Assembly (NCBI RefSeq): GCF_023509035.1
Contig: NZ_CP075583.1
Span: 4,960,001-5,024,000 of the forward strand
DNA from: Janthinobacterium lividum
GTDB lineage: Bacteria > Pseudomonadota > Gammaproteobacteria > Burkholderiales > Burkholderiaceae_D
Direction: 5' to 3'
DNA: 64,000 bases
Notes under the pieces: generated by a model
The model's database searches: none
What the model saw: only the letters and a program-made list of their open reading frames with translations
What the model was told of the DNA's origin: nothing
Shown here: piece by piece, positions 1 through 8,956 of the stretch
Position numbering within the stretch: the stretch's first letter is position 1
Layout of the letters: the number at the start of each line of letters is the position of its first letter
Position numbers and translations under genes: made by a program

Positions 1-857
1 TCGCGCCGCCCGCCGTGCAGGGCCGCCATGCGCTGCTGGCCCACGGAATCCATCTTGCCGAAGGCCGCCTGCGCCTTGGCGATAATGTCGTCGTCCAGGT
101 GGCTGATCAGTTCATCGGCCGCGCGCCAAGCCGCCTCGTTCGTTTCGCGCACGATCACGTGCAGGCGGATGCCGAAGCGCACCGTGCGGCCACGCTTGGC
201 GGCGCGCGCGCGGATATCGGCGATCTTTTCCGCCACGGCGGCGGGTGGTTCGCCCCACGTCAGGTAGACGTCCATCTGCTCGGCAGCCAGTTCATGCGCG
301 GGCTCCGACGAGCCACCGAAATACAGCGGCGGATATGGTTTCTGCACGGGCGGATACAGGGTTTTCGCACCCTTCACCTGGATATGCTTGCCCTCGAAAT
401 CATAGCCGGCCGCGCCGCCCTCGCCCGCCAGCGTGGCGCGCCACACCTTGATGAATTCATCGGAGATTTCATAGCGCTTGGCGTGGTCGGCAAAAAGGCC
501 GTCCGCTTCCAGCTCGCCCTGGTCGCCGCCCGTGACAACATTGATCAGCAGGCGCCCGTTCGACAGGCGGTCGAACGTGGACGCCATGCGCACGGCCAGG
601 CCGGGCGTGGACAGGCCGGGCCGCACGGCCACTAAAAATTTGAGTTTTTGCGTCACGCTGATCAGCGACGAGGCCACCACCCACGCGTCTTCGCAGGAGC
701 GGCCCGTGGGCAGCAGCACGCCGTCGTAGCCGAGCGTGTCGGCGGCCACGGCCACCTGGCGCAAATAATCGGCATCGACGGGGCGCGCGCCCTGCGAGGT
801 GCCCAGGTAGCGGCTGTCGCCGTGGGTAGGGATGAACCAGAAGACATTCAATGACAT
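1..857 (-). CDS. ssuD: FMNH2-dependent alkanesulfonate monooxygenase SsuD (3' end outside window)
   Basis: SsuD uses FMNH2 and O2 to split the C-S bond of alkanesulfonates, giving sulfite and an aldehyde in the cytoplasm. The product starts [19 protein letters not shown] and reads on through a bacterial luciferase-like TIM barrel, including a stretch ending [10 protein letters not shown] near residue 110 that is typical of SsuD. About 285 residues are visible; the family is about 380 long, so the C-terminus lies off the left edge. The ATG at 857 gives the conserved N-terminus. It follows ssuE and ssuA on the same strand, the usual ssuEAD order, so ssuC and ssuB probably lie beyond the edge. 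Identity is secure. Confidence 0.93.
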   Translation of the reverse strand, partial: MSLNVFWFIPTHGDSRYLGTSQGARPVDADYLRQVAVAADTLGYDGVLLPTGRSCEDAWVVASSLISVTQKLKFLVAVRPGLSTPGLAVRMASTFDRLSNGRLLINVVTGGDQGELEADGLFADHAKRYEISDEFIKVWRATLAGEGGAAGYDFEGKHIQVKGAKTLYPPVQKPYPPLYFGGSSEPAHELAAEQMDVYLTWGEPPAAVAEKIADIRARAAKRGRTVRFGIRLHVIVRETNEAAWRAADELISHLDDDIIAKAQAAFGKMDSVGQQRMAALHGGRR

Positions 858-901
858 GGTGCGCTTTCCTTTGCTTGTTTCTTAGTTTTTTCTTTGTTTG
901 T

Positions 902-1906
902 TTATTTTGTGCTGGTGGCCAGCTGGCGCGCCGGCAGCAGCGCATCCTTAACGATGATCGGTTTCGGAATCAGCTTCAGGCTGGAAAAGGCGTCCGCCAC
1001 CCTTTGCTGCGAAGCGATGACGTCAACCGACACGGGTTTGACGCCATACGCATAGCGCGAGGCGGCCAGCGCCACGACCTCCTTACTCAAGCCCGTCTGT
1101 GCCGACAAAATCGTCGCCACTTCCTCCGGGTTGTTGCGGCCCCAGTCATCGACCTTGGCCACTTCGTCGAGCACGATGCGCAGGATTTCGGGATTTTTTT
1201 CCGCATACGTGCGCGAGGCCAGGTAAAACTGGTAGTTCGCCACCAGGCCCTTGCCATCGGCCAGCACGCGGGCGCCCAGCTGCTTTTCGGCGGCCGCCAG
1301 GAACGGATCCCAGATGGCCCAGGCATCCACGCTGCCCCGCTCGAAGGCGGCGCGCGCATCGGCCGGCGGCAGGAACACGGGCTGGATATCGGCGTACGCG
1401 ACACCGGCCTTTTCCAGCGCCTTCAATAACAGGTAATGCACGTTCGAGCCCTTGTTCAGGGCGACCTTCTTGCCCTTCAAGTCGGCCAAGGTGCGCAAGC
1501 CGGAACCCTTGGGCACGACGATGGCTTCGCTGGCCGGCGACGCCGGCTCATTGCCGACATACACCAGGTTGGCGCCGGCCGCCTGGGCAAAAATAGGCGG
1601 CGCCTCGCCCACCGTGCCGAAATCGATACTGCCCACGTTCAGGCCTTCGAGCAGCACGGGGCCGGCCGGGAACTCCGTCCATTTCACGCCCACGCCCTGC
1701 TCGGCCAGGCGTTTTTCCAGCGTGCCGCGCCCTTTGAGCAGGGTCAAGGTGCCGTATTTCTGGTAGCCGATACGCAGCTGTACCTCTCCCTTGGCCTGCG
1801 CCTGCGCCACGGCCGGCATGCCGGCCGCCATCACGCCGGCGGCAGCGGCAAACAGCAAGCCCAAAGTGGTACGGCGCGAGAGTCGTTGTGCGTGGCGGTG
1901 TGTCAT
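902..1906 (-). CDS. ssuA: Aliphatic sulfonate ABC transporter substrate-binding protein SsuA
   Basis: Periplasmic receptor that delivers alkanesulfonates to the SsuBC importer. The 334-residue product has a twin-arginine-like N-terminus (LSRRTTLGLLFAAAAG) and a signal peptide ending about residue 37. The mature protein follows as an NMT1/SsuA-type type II binding fold (RIGYQKYGTLTLLKG, then FGTVGEAPPIF and LKGKKVALNKGSNVHYLL). Length is normal. It lies 24 nt downstream of ssuE and 44 nt upstream of ssuD, so the three are probably one transcript. A second SsuA-like protein at 6304-7293 is divergent in sequence and probably has a different ligand. Confidence 0.93.
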   Translation of the reverse strand: MTHRHAQRLSRRTTLGLLFAAAAGVMAAGMPAVAQAQAKGEVQLRIGYQKYGTLTLLKGRGTLEKRLAEQGVGVKWTEFPAGPVLLEGLNVGSIDFGTVGEAPPIFAQAAGANLVYVGNEPASPASEAIVVPKGSGLRTLADLKGKKVALNKGSNVHYLLLKALEKAGVAYADIQPVFLPPADARAAFERGSVDAWAIWDPFLAAAEKQLGARVLADGKGLVANYQFYLASRTYAEKNPEILRIVLDEVAKVDDWGRNNPEEVATILSAQTGLSKEVVALAASRYAYGVKPVSVDVIASQQRVADAFSSLKLIPKPIIVKDALLPARQLATSTK

Positions 1907-1930
1907 GGCGGTTCCTTGGTCGGTGAATAA

Positions 1931-2551
1931 TCAGGCGGCTTGATAGTGCGGCGCGTACGGCTGGTCTTGCAGCGAACGCACGGGTACGGAGATATCGCTG
2001 GGCGCGGGCGGGCGCCGGCCCTGCAGCACGAACAGGCCACTGGAGAGTTCCTCGATGCCAGCCTGCACGCGTTCGGCAATCGGCGCGTCCAGGCTCAGGC
2101 CCCGCTCTTCGTGCCAGTCCAGCTGCTGCGCATTGGCATAAATGCTGGTGAAGACTTGCTTGGCGCCCAGCGCATGCAGCACGGGACGCAGCGCATAGTC
2201 GAGCGCCAGGGTGTGGGCATGGCCGCCGCCCGTGGCCAGCGGCAGCACCAGTTTGCCGGCCAGGCCATCTTGCGGCAGCAAGTCGAGGAAGGCTTTCAGC
2301 AACCCCAGATACGAAGCCTTGTAGATGGGCGTGGCGATCACGATGGCGTCGGCGTCGGCCACGGCGCGCACGGCCCGGGCAATCGCCGCGTCGTCGTAGT
2401 CGGCCAGCAGCAAGGCGCGCGCCGGCAAGTCGCGCACATGCAGCTTGGCGTAGCTATGGCCCTGCAGCGCCAGTTGTTCGCCGATATGCAGCAGCAGACG
2501 GCTGGAACTCGATGGGAGTTGCGGGCTGCCGCCCAATAACAAGATGCTCAT
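1931..2551 (-). CDS. ssuE: NADPH-dependent FMN reductase SsuE
   Basis: Supplies FMNH2 to SsuD and probably also to the second monooxygenase at 4884-6275, which has no reductase of its own here. The product is a flavodoxin-like protein of 206 residues. It begins MSILLLGGSPQLPSSSSR, where the GSPQLPSSSSR segment is the FMN phosphate-binding loop, and it carries IVIATPIYKASYLGLLKAFLD in the middle of the fold. The frame is open upstream to 2614, but the ATG at 2551 gives the canonical N-terminus and was chosen. First gene of the ssuE-ssuA-ssuD set; its promoter must lie in the 253-bp gap shared with the divergent sfnB-like gene. Confidence 0.92.
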   Translation of the reverse strand: MSILLLGGSPQLPSSSSRLLLHIGEQLALQGHSYAKLHVRDLPARALLLADYDDAAIARAVRAVADADAIVIATPIYKASYLGLLKAFLDLLPQDGLAGKLVLPLATGGGHAHTLALDYALRPVLHALGAKQVFTSIYANAQQLDWHEERGLSLDAPIAERVQAGIEELSSGLFVLQGRRPPAPSDISVPVRSLQDQPYAPHYQAA

Positions 2552-2804
2552 GTGATGCCCGTCCCTGTACGTTGTCGGATTGGAGTTGCTCGGATGCTTG
2601 CAGCCTATCGCCATCAGCAGCCGTGTAAAACGAATGCTTTCGCGCTTCGATATGCGTTTTTTGACTATCCGGGCCTGACGCCCCGCAAGCGAAGACGCCG
2701 GTCCGCGCGCGGCTTTTTTCGCATATCCATGCGCGGTTTTCTTCGTGTACGGCGCACGCCTGGCGGTGCAATATCGGTCTCATCGTCTTTCTGGAATCTG
2801 TCCC
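2552..2804. promoter_or_regulatory. Divergent control region between ssuE and sfnB-like gene, with two ATATGCG/T-tract motifs
   Basis: This 253-bp gap must hold the promoters of both sulfur operons. ATATGCGTTTTTTG lies at 2650-2663. TTTTTTCGCATATCC, the same hexamer core in the opposite orientation, lies at 2714-2728. Both halves reappear fused as one palindrome upstream of the serine acetyltransferase gene (12412-12432). That supports a common sulfur-responsive regulator, for example a CysB/Cbl/SsuR-type LysR protein. The motif is seen in the sequence; the regulator is inferred. Confidence 0.5.
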
Positions 2805-4019
2805 ATGTCTAGCGCTTTTCTCCAAGCAGCCCGCCCCGTCGCTCCCGCAGCCGAACCCCTGCAGGACGCCATCAGCATCGCAACAAAGCTGGCCGCGCGC
2901 CTGGCCGAAACGGCCAATGCCCGCGACCAGGCCGGCGGCCATGCGGCGCAGGAGCGTGAATGGCTGCGCGAATCAGGCTTGCTCACCTTGTCGATCCCCG
3001 TGGAATTCAGCGGCCAGGGTGCATCCTGGCCCCTCGTGTACCAGGTGATACGCATCCTGGCACGGGCCGACAGCGCGCTGGCGCATGTCTTCGGCTTCCA
3101 CCATTTGCAGCTGGCCGGCTTGCAGCTGTATGGCAGCGCGCAGCAGCAGCGCCGCCTGCTCACCTTGACCGTCGACGAACGCCTGTTCTGGGGCAATGCC
3201 TTGAATCCGCTCGACAAACGGGTCACGGCCACGGACAGCGAAGACGGCTACCTCCTCGACGGCATCAAGAGCTTTTCTTCCGGCTCCGTCGGTTCCGACT
3301 GGCTGACGATCTCTGCCTGGCACGCGCCCACGCAGACGGCGCTGATCGCCGCCCTGCCCACGCGCCAGGATGGCGTGACCGTGCAGGCGGACTGGGACGC
3401 CTTCGGCCAGCGCCAGACGGACAGCGGCAATGTGCATTTTCAAGGAGTCGCCTTGCCGCGGGAACTGGTGCTGCAGGCGCCCTCGCAGGCCGCCACGCCG
3501 CAAGCCACCGTGCGCTCGCAGATTGCGCAGCTGATCATGAGCAACCTGTATCTGGGCATCGCCGAAGGCGCGTTCGAGGCGGCGCGCCGCTACACGGACG
3601 AACAGGCGAAAGCCTGGTTTGCCTCGGGCGTGGCCAAGGCAACGGACGACCCTTTGATCCAGCACCGCTACGGCCAGCTGTGGCTCTTGCTGCGTCCCGC
3701 GCAAGTGTTGGCCGACGCGGCGGCGCAGGAACTGGAAAAAGTGTTCCGCAAGGGCGCGCTGGTGACGGCGCGCGAACGGGGCTTGCTGGCCGTGGCCGTG
3801 GCCGAAGCCAAGTGCCTGGCGCACAAGGCGGGACTGGAAATCAGCAGCCAGATGTTCGAACTGACGGGCGCCCGCTCCACCTCGGCCCAATACGGCTTCG
3901 ACCGCTACTGGCGCAACGTGCGCGTGCATACCCTGCACGACCCCATCGATTACAAGCTGCGCGACCTGGGACGCTTTGCCTTGAATGGCACGGTGCCCGA
4001 GCCGACGGCTTACTCGTAA
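2805..4019 (+). CDS. sfnB: SfnB-type acyl-CoA dehydrogenase-like sulfur acquisition oxidoreductase
   Basis: Flavoprotein of the acyl-CoA dehydrogenase superfamily, in the DszC/SfnB branch that acts on organosulfur compounds with reduced flavin. The 404-residue product has the helical N-terminal domain (EREWLRESGLLTLSIPVEFSG), the beta-domain (FFWGN-type segment, then GYLLDGIKSFSSGSVGSDWL) and the C-terminal four-helix domain (TGARSTSAQYGFDRYWRNVR). The ATG at 2805 was preferred over one at 2745 because it gives the family N-terminus. It opens a plus-strand operon with an NlpA-type binding protein 21 nt downstream and a second monooxygenase. SfnB in pseudomonads belongs to dimethylsulfone and sulfonate use; the substrate here is unknown. 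Confidence 0.82.
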   Translation: MSSAFLQAARPVAPAAEPLQDAISIATKLAARLAETANARDQAGGHAAQEREWLRESGLLTLSIPVEFSGQGASWPLVYQVIRILARADSALAHVFGFHHLQLAGLQLYGSAQQQRRLLTLTVDERLFWGNALNPLDKRVTATDSEDGYLLDGIKSFSSGSVGSDWLTISAWHAPTQTALIAALPTRQDGVTVQADWDAFGQRQTDSGNVHFQGVALPRELVLQAPSQAATPQATVRSQIAQLIMSNLYLGIAEGAFEAARRYTDEQAKAWFASGVAKATDDPLIQHRYGQLWLLLRPAQVLADAAAQELEKVFRKGALVTARERGLLAVAVAEAKCLAHKAGLEISSQMFELTGARSTSAQYGFDRYWRNVRVHTLHDPIDYKLRDLGRFALNGTVPEPTAYS

Positions 4020-4040
4020 TTCAACCACCAAGGAGCCACC

Positions 4041-4880
4041 ATGACCATCGCCCGCCGCACTGTATTGCTTACCGCCCTGAGCCTCGCCCTGGCCAGCAGC
4101 TTTGTCCACGCCAAGGACCCGAAAGACATCACCATCGGCACCAGCGCCGGGCCGTACGCGGACCAGATCAAGCTGGGCATCAAGCCTATCCTGGAAAAAC
4201 AGGGCTACAAGGTCAAGCTGGTGGAGTTCAATGACTACATCCAGCCAAACTTCGCGCTGGCCGAGGGTTCGCTGGACGCCAATGTGTTCCAGCACATCGT
4301 CTACCTGAAGAAATTCGCGCTGGAACACAAGCTGGCCCTGACGGACCTGATCACGATACCCACGGCGCCGATTGCCATCTACAGCAAGAAGCACAAGACG
4401 CTCGATGACGTGAAGGAAGGCACGACGGTGGGCTTGCCGAACGATCCGACCAACCAGGCGCGCGCGCTGGTGCTGCTCGACCAGCTGGGATGGATCAAGC
4501 TGCGCGCCAGCTTCGACCCCGTGCGCGCGTCGGAAAAGGATATCGCCGTCAACACGAAGAAAATCAAGCTGCTGCCGCTGGAGGCGGCGCAACTGCCACG
4601 TTCACTGGGCGACACCGACTACTCCTTCATCAACGGCAATTACGCGCTGGCGTCGGGGCTGAAGCTGACGGATGCGCTGGTGGCCGAGAAAATCTCGCCC
4701 AATTACATCAACCTGGTGGCTGTGCGCACGGCGGACAAGGACAAGCAGTTCGCGAAAGACCTGGCGGCCGCCTACCGTTCGCGCGAATTCCTCGACATCA
4801 CGAATAAACACTTTGCCGGCTATTCGAAACCCGATTACCAGCAAGCGTTGCAGACGGCCGCAAACTCAGTAAGCAAATAA
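4041..4880 (+). CDS. MetQ/NlpA-family ABC transporter substrate-binding protein, not a lipoprotein
   Basis: Periplasmic binding protein of the NlpA (MetQ) family, which binds methionine and related compounds. The 279-residue product starts with a Sec signal peptide ending near FVHA (about residue 24). It then shows the family signatures DITIGTSAGPYADQI, NFALAEGSLDANVFQHIVYL and GLPNDPTNQARAL. Most family members are lipoproteins, but no lipobox cysteine is present at the cleavage region here. AAGGAG sits just before the ATG. No MetN or MetI gene is adjacent, and it sits between two sulfur flavoenzymes. It probably captures a sulfur compound for a transporter encoded elsewhere; that is inference. 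Confidence 0.85.
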   Translation: MTIARRTVLLTALSLALASSFVHAKDPKDITIGTSAGPYADQIKLGIKPILEKQGYKVKLVEFNDYIQPNFALAEGSLDANVFQHIVYLKKFALEHKLALTDLITIPTAPIAIYSKKHKTLDDVKEGTTVGLPNDPTNQARALVLLDQLGWIKLRASFDPVRASEKDIAVNTKKIKLLPLEAAQLPRSLGDTDYSFINGNYALASGLKLTDALVAEKISPNYINLVAVRTADKDKQFAKDLAAAYRSREFLDITNKHFAGYSKPDYQQALQTAANSVSK

Positions 4881-4883
4881 GCC

Positions 4884-6275
4884 ATGGCAAAGACGATACG
4901 CTTCAACGCCTTCCAGATGAATACCGTGGGCCACCAGTCACCGGGACTGTGGACGCATGCGCGCGACCGCAGCCATCGCTATACCGATCCGCAACACTGG
5001 ACGGAACTGGCGCGGCTGCTGGAAGCGGGCCTGTTCGACGCGGTGTTCCTGGCCGACGTGCTGGGCGTGTATGACGTGTACCGGGGCAGCCTCGATGCGA
5101 CCCTGGAACACGGCGTGCAGGTGCCGCTGAACGACCCGCTGGCCCTCGTGCCCATCATGGCGCAGGCCACCGCGCACCTGGGTTTCGGTGTCACCTGCGC
5201 CCTCACCTACGAACACCCGTACACGTTCGCGCGGCGCATCTCCACCCTGGACCACCTGACGGGTGGGCGCATCGGCTGGAATATCGTCACCGGCTACCTC
5301 GATAGCGCGGCGCGCAATCTGGGCTTGAGCCAGCAACTGGGCCACGACGAGCGCTACGACCTGGCCGACGAATACCTGGACGTCGTCTACAAGCTGTGGG
5401 AAAAAAGCTGGGATGACGACGCCGTCGTCAACGACAAGGTGCGCGGCATCTACGCCGATCCGGCCCGCGTGCATCCGATCAACCATGCCGGGCGCCACTA
5501 CCAGGTGCCCGGCATCCATTTGTGCGAGCCGTCGCCGCAGCGCACGCCGCTGCTGTACCAGGCGGGCACCTCGCCACGCGGCACGCGCTTTGCGGCGCGC
5601 CACGCGGAAGCCACCTTTGTCAGTGGTCCCAGCAAGACAGTCGTCAAGCGTTATGCCGACGACTTGCGCGCCGCCGTGCGGCAAAGCGGGCGCGATGGCG
5701 ACGCACTGCTGATCTACGCCCAGGCGCTGGTCATCACGGGTGCCACGGAAGAAGAGGCGCGCGCCAAGCATGCCGACTACCTGCGACACGTGAACATCGA
5801 GGCGGCGCTGGTGCTGCTGTCCGGCTGGACGGGCGTCGATTTCAGCCGCTATCCGCTCGACGCCACCATCGACTATATCGATTCCCCGGCCGGCCGCTCG
5901 GCCCTGGCCTCGTTCAGCCAGGCCGACCCGGACCGCACGTGGACGGTGCGCGAAGCTGCCGAATACATAGGCCTGGGCGGACGCGGCCCCGTGCTGGTGG
6001 GCGATGCGCGCCAAGTGGCCGACCAGCTGGAAAGCTGGCTGGACGAGACAGGCATCGACGGGTTCAACCTGGCCTTCGCCGTGGCCCACGACAGCATGGC
6101 CGACGTGGTGGCCCACATCGTGCCGGAACTGCAGCGGCGCGGCCGCTATCGCACCCATTACGAGGAAGGCAGCTTGCGCCACAAGGTCTTCGGCCAGGGT
6201 CCGCGCCTGCCCGCCGGTCATGCGGGCCGCCAGGTCAGCATCGCGCCCGCCGACGCAGCCCTGGCAGCGGCCTGA
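4884..6275 (+). CDS. NtaA/SnaA/DszA-family FMN-dependent monooxygenase
   Basis: Two-component flavin monooxygenase of the luciferase superfamily, in the clade of nitrilotriacetate monooxygenase NtaA and dibenzothiophene-sulfone monooxygenase DszA. The 463-residue product begins MAKTIRFNAFQMNTVGHQSP. It contains HLTGGRIGWNIVTGYLDSAA, ALVPIMAQATAHLGFGVT and YQAGTSPRGTRFAARHAEA, all characteristic of the family, and its length fits. It starts 3 nt after the NlpA-type gene. It needs FMNH2, plausibly from SsuE. In this operon it most likely releases sulfite from an organosulfur substrate that SsuD does not accept; the substrate cannot be told from sequence. Confidence 0.88.
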   Translation: MAKTIRFNAFQMNTVGHQSPGLWTHARDRSHRYTDPQHWTELARLLEAGLFDAVFLADVLGVYDVYRGSLDATLEHGVQVPLNDPLALVPIMAQATAHLGFGVTCALTYEHPYTFARRISTLDHLTGGRIGWNIVTGYLDSAARNLGLSQQLGHDERYDLADEYLDVVYKLWEKSWDDDAVVNDKVRGIYADPARVHPINHAGRHYQVPGIHLCEPSPQRTPLLYQAGTSPRGTRFAARHAEATFVSGPSKTVVKRYADDLRAAVRQSGRDGDALLIYAQALVITGATEEEARAKHADYLRHVNIEAALVLLSGWTGVDFSRYPLDATIDYIDSPAGRSALASFSQADPDRTWTVREAAEYIGLGGRGPVLVGDARQVADQLESWLDETGIDGFNLAFAVAHDSMADVVAHIVPELQRRGRYRTHYEEGSLRHKVFGQGPRLPAGHAGRQVSIAPADAALAAA

Positions 6276-6303
6276 CGCATCAGATTACCCATTCAAGGAC
6301 ACC

Positions 6304-7293
6304 ATGAAACGCAGAACCATCTTGCAACTGGCCGCCAGCGGCGCCACCCTCGCCGCCTTGCCCAGCCTCACCAGCGCCGCCACGCAAGCGCCGCTGAAGG
6401 AGCTGCGCCTCGACTACGCTTATTATTCCCCCACCAGCCTGGTGCTGCGCCGCTTCGGCTGGCTGGAAGAAGCATTCAAGCCCGATGGCACCAGCATCAA
6501 GTGGGTCCTCAGCGCGGGCAGCAACCGCGCGCTCGAATACCTGAACGCCAATAGCATCGACATCGGTTCGAGCGCAGGCCTGGCCGCGCTGCTGGCGCGC
6601 GCCAACGGCAATCCCATCCGCGCGCCGTATATTTTTTCGCGCCCCGAGTGGACGGCGCTGGTGGTACGCAAGGATAGCCCCATCCGCAGCATCGCCGACT
6701 TGAAGGGCAAGAAGGTCGCTGCCACCAAGGGCACCGACCCATATCTGTTTCTGCTGCGGTCATTGAAGACGGCGGGCCTGAAACGCGGCGACATCGAACA
6801 CGTCAGCCTGCAGCATGCCGACGGCCGCGCGGCGCTGGAGCAGGGCAAAGTCGACGCCTGGGCCGGACTCGATCCGCACATGGCCGCCAGCGAACTGGAA
6901 GCTGGTTCGCGCCTGATCTACCGCAACGTGGCCTTCAATACCTACGGTTTCCTGAACGTGCGCGAAGACTTCCTGGCCAGCCGCCCGGCCGAAGTGGGCA
7001 AGGTGATACAGGCCTACGAACGGGCGCGCGCCTGGATACGCACCTATCCGGCCGAGGCGGCAAAAATCCTGTCGGAGGAGGCCAAAGTCAGCCTGCCGGT
7101 GGCGCTGCTGCAGATAAAACTGCGCAGTGACTTCAGCAATCCGCAGCCGTCGAGCGAACATGTGAAAGCACTGCTGGTGGCGGCGCCCATCCTCGTCGAC
7201 GAAGCGCTGGTCAAGCCGGGCGCCGACTTGAACCGCGCCATCGCGGACCTGGTCGACACGCGCTTCGCCCAGCCTTTTATCAGCAAGGCGTAA
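6304..7293 (+). CDS. SsuA-like ABC transporter substrate-binding protein (second sulfonate-type importer)
   Basis: Periplasmic receptor for the importer encoded by the next two genes. The 329-residue product has a signal peptide (MKRRTILQLAASGATLAALP, cleavage near residue 25) and an NMT1/SsuA-type fold. Visible blocks are DYAYYSPTSLVLRRFGWLEE, the segment DIGSSAGLAALLARANG, and IADLKGKKVAATKGTDPYLF. The start at 6304 was chosen because the longer open frame upstream overlaps the monooxygenase gene and lacks a signal peptide. The ligand is presumably a sulfonate or sulfate ester oxidised by the preceding monooxygenase. Only modest similarity is visible to the SsuA at 902-1906. Confidence 0.88.
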   Translation: MKRRTILQLAASGATLAALPSLTSAATQAPLKELRLDYAYYSPTSLVLRRFGWLEEAFKPDGTSIKWVLSAGSNRALEYLNANSIDIGSSAGLAALLARANGNPIRAPYIFSRPEWTALVVRKDSPIRSIADLKGKKVAATKGTDPYLFLLRSLKTAGLKRGDIEHVSLQHADGRAALEQGKVDAWAGLDPHMAASELEAGSRLIYRNVAFNTYGFLNVREDFLASRPAEVGKVIQAYERARAWIRTYPAEAAKILSEEAKVSLPVALLQIKLRSDFSNPQPSSEHVKALLVAAPILVDEALVKPGADLNRAIADLVDTRFAQPFISKA

Positions 7294-7299
7294 GCGATC

Positions 7300-8130
7300 A
7301 TGGCCAGAGACACGCTCGCCGCGCCAGCATCGGCCCGCGACACCGGTGTGCGGCACAGGCTCTTTTGCCAGCCTTTGCCACGCGCGGCACTGGGCCTGCT
7401 GCTACCCGCCCTGGCGCTGCTGGCGGCGGAACTCGGCGTGCGCACGGGCGCCATCCCCGCCAACCTGCTGCCGGCGCCCAGCGACATCGGCGCCACCATT
7501 GCCGAGCTGGCGCGCCAGGGACTGGTCGGCCATGTGCTGGCGAGTACCATGCGCGTGGCCATCGGCTTTGCGGGCGGCGCGCTGCTGGCCATCGTGCTCG
7601 GAGCGGCCGTGGGCTTGAACCGCACGATAGAGACGCTGCTCGACCCCACGTTCCAGGCCCTGCGCGCGATTCCCTCGCTGGCCTGGGTGCCCTTGCTGCT
7701 GCTATGGCTGGGCATCGATGAAGCACCCAAACTGGTCCTGATCGGCATCGGCGCCTTCTTCCCCGTCTACATGGGCGTGGCGTCGGGCATCCGCGACGTG
7801 GACCGCAAGCTGATCGACGCGGCACGCCTGTACCGTTTGAGCCGCCCCGCGCTGGCGCGGCGCGTGCTGCTGCCAGCCGCGCTGCCCGCCATCTTCACGG
7901 GCTTGCGCAACGGTTTGAGCCTGGCCTGGATGTTCATGGTGGCGGCCGAACTGATCGCCGCCAGCCAGGGCCTCGGTTATCTGCTCAGCGACGGACGCGA
8001 AACGAGCCGCGCCGACATCGTACTGGCCGCCATCGTGCTGCTGGCCGTGCTGGGCAAGGCTAGCGACAGCCTGATGCAGCGCCTGGAAACCCGCTTGCTT
8101 GCCTGGCGCGACAGCTATGCCACTCCCTGA
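7300..8130 (+). CDS. SsuC-like ABC transporter permease
   Basis: Inner-membrane permease of the SsuC/TauC family, 276 residues with about six hydrophobic segments. The cytoplasmic EAA-type loop that contacts the ATPase is visible near residues 165-205 (DAARLYRLSRPALARRVLLP followed by ALPAIFTGLRNG). It lies 6 nt after the binding-protein gene and 15 nt before the ATPase gene, so the three form one transporter operon. The N-terminal 25 residues are hydrophilic, as in many SsuC proteins. The compound moved is inferred from neighbours only. Confidence 0.9.
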   Translation: MARDTLAAPASARDTGVRHRLFCQPLPRAALGLLLPALALLAAELGVRTGAIPANLLPAPSDIGATIAELARQGLVGHVLASTMRVAIGFAGGALLAIVLGAAVGLNRTIETLLDPTFQALRAIPSLAWVPLLLLWLGIDEAPKLVLIGIGAFFPVYMGVASGIRDVDRKLIDAARLYRLSRPALARRVLLPAALPAIFTGLRNGLSLAWMFMVAAELIAASQGLGYLLSDGRETSRADIVLAAIVLLAVLGKASDSLMQRLETRLLAWRDSYATP

Positions 8131-8145
8131 CGAAAGCGGCCCCGC

Positions 8146-8880
8146 ATGACTGCCCTGCTTGACATTGCCATCCATGACAAATCCTATGGCGCGCGGCGCG
8201 TGCTGCACAATCTGCAATTGCAGCTGCGCCAGGGCGAAATCGTCAGCCTGATCGGCGCCAGCGGCTGCGGCAAAAGCAGCCTGCTGTACATCTTGGCCGG
8301 TCTCGATACGGACTTTCGCGGCGCCCTGCGCCTCGACGGCAAGCTGCTGGCGGGAGTGCACGCTGACATTGGCCTGATCTTCCAGGAACCGCGCCTGTTT
8401 CCCTGGCTGACGGTGGCGCAAAACATCGCCTTCGGCCTCGGTGCTGGTGGCGAACACGATCCCAGGGTCGCGCAGTTGCTGGAGGAAGTGGGCTTGCAAG
8501 GCCACGCGGACAGCCTGCCCAAGCAGCTGTCGGGCGGCCAGGCGCAGCGGGCGGCGATTGCCCGCGGCCTGTTTGGCCAGCCCCGCATCCTGCTGCTGGA
8601 CGAACCGTTTTCCGCCGTCGACGCATTTACCCGCATGAAACTGCAAGACTTGCTGGCCGCCGTCGCCGCGCGCCATGGATTGAGCGTGCTGCTGGTCACG
8701 CATGATATCGACGAAGCGCTGTACCTGAGCGACCGCATCGTCATGCTCGATACGCGCGCCGCACCGCCGCGCGCCCATTACCAGGTGACAGCATCCCGGC
8801 CCCGTCTGCGCACGCCGACGGCGCAAGCCGCGTTGAAGGAGACCATCCTCGGCGAACTGCACGCCGCGCACGCGTTTTGA
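8146..8880 (+). CDS. SsuB-like ABC transporter ATP-binding protein
   Basis: ATPase that powers the second sulfonate-type importer. The 244-residue product has Walker A GASGCGKSS at 37-45, a Q-loop glutamine at 80, the signature LSGGQ at 128-132, Walker B ILLLDEP at 148-154, and the switch histidine in LLVTHDIDEALYLSDR. The length is that of SsuB/TauB. Last gene of the plus-strand sulfur operon that starts with the SfnB-like gene; only short gaps separate the six genes, so they are probably co-transcribed. Confidence 0.92.
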   Translation: MTALLDIAIHDKSYGARRVLHNLQLQLRQGEIVSLIGASGCGKSSLLYILAGLDTDFRGALRLDGKLLAGVHADIGLIFQEPRLFPWLTVAQNIAFGLGAGGEHDPRVAQLLEEVGLQGHADSLPKQLSGGQAQRAAIARGLFGQPRILLLDEPFSAVDAFTRMKLQDLLAAVAARHGLSVLLVTHDIDEALYLSDRIVMLDTRAAPPRAHYQVTASRPRLRTPTAQAALKETILGELHAAHAF

Positions 8881-8956
8881 GGCTGCTGCATGGCCGCCAG
8901 TGACAAGCCTGGGCATTCATGTTAGTTTGCCATCTTGAAAACAGACAGGCGGCTAC

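Noticed and set aside
2973..4592. A 539-codon minus-strand frame across the sfnB-like and NlpA-type genes
   Set aside because: Antisense shadow of two genes with clear families.
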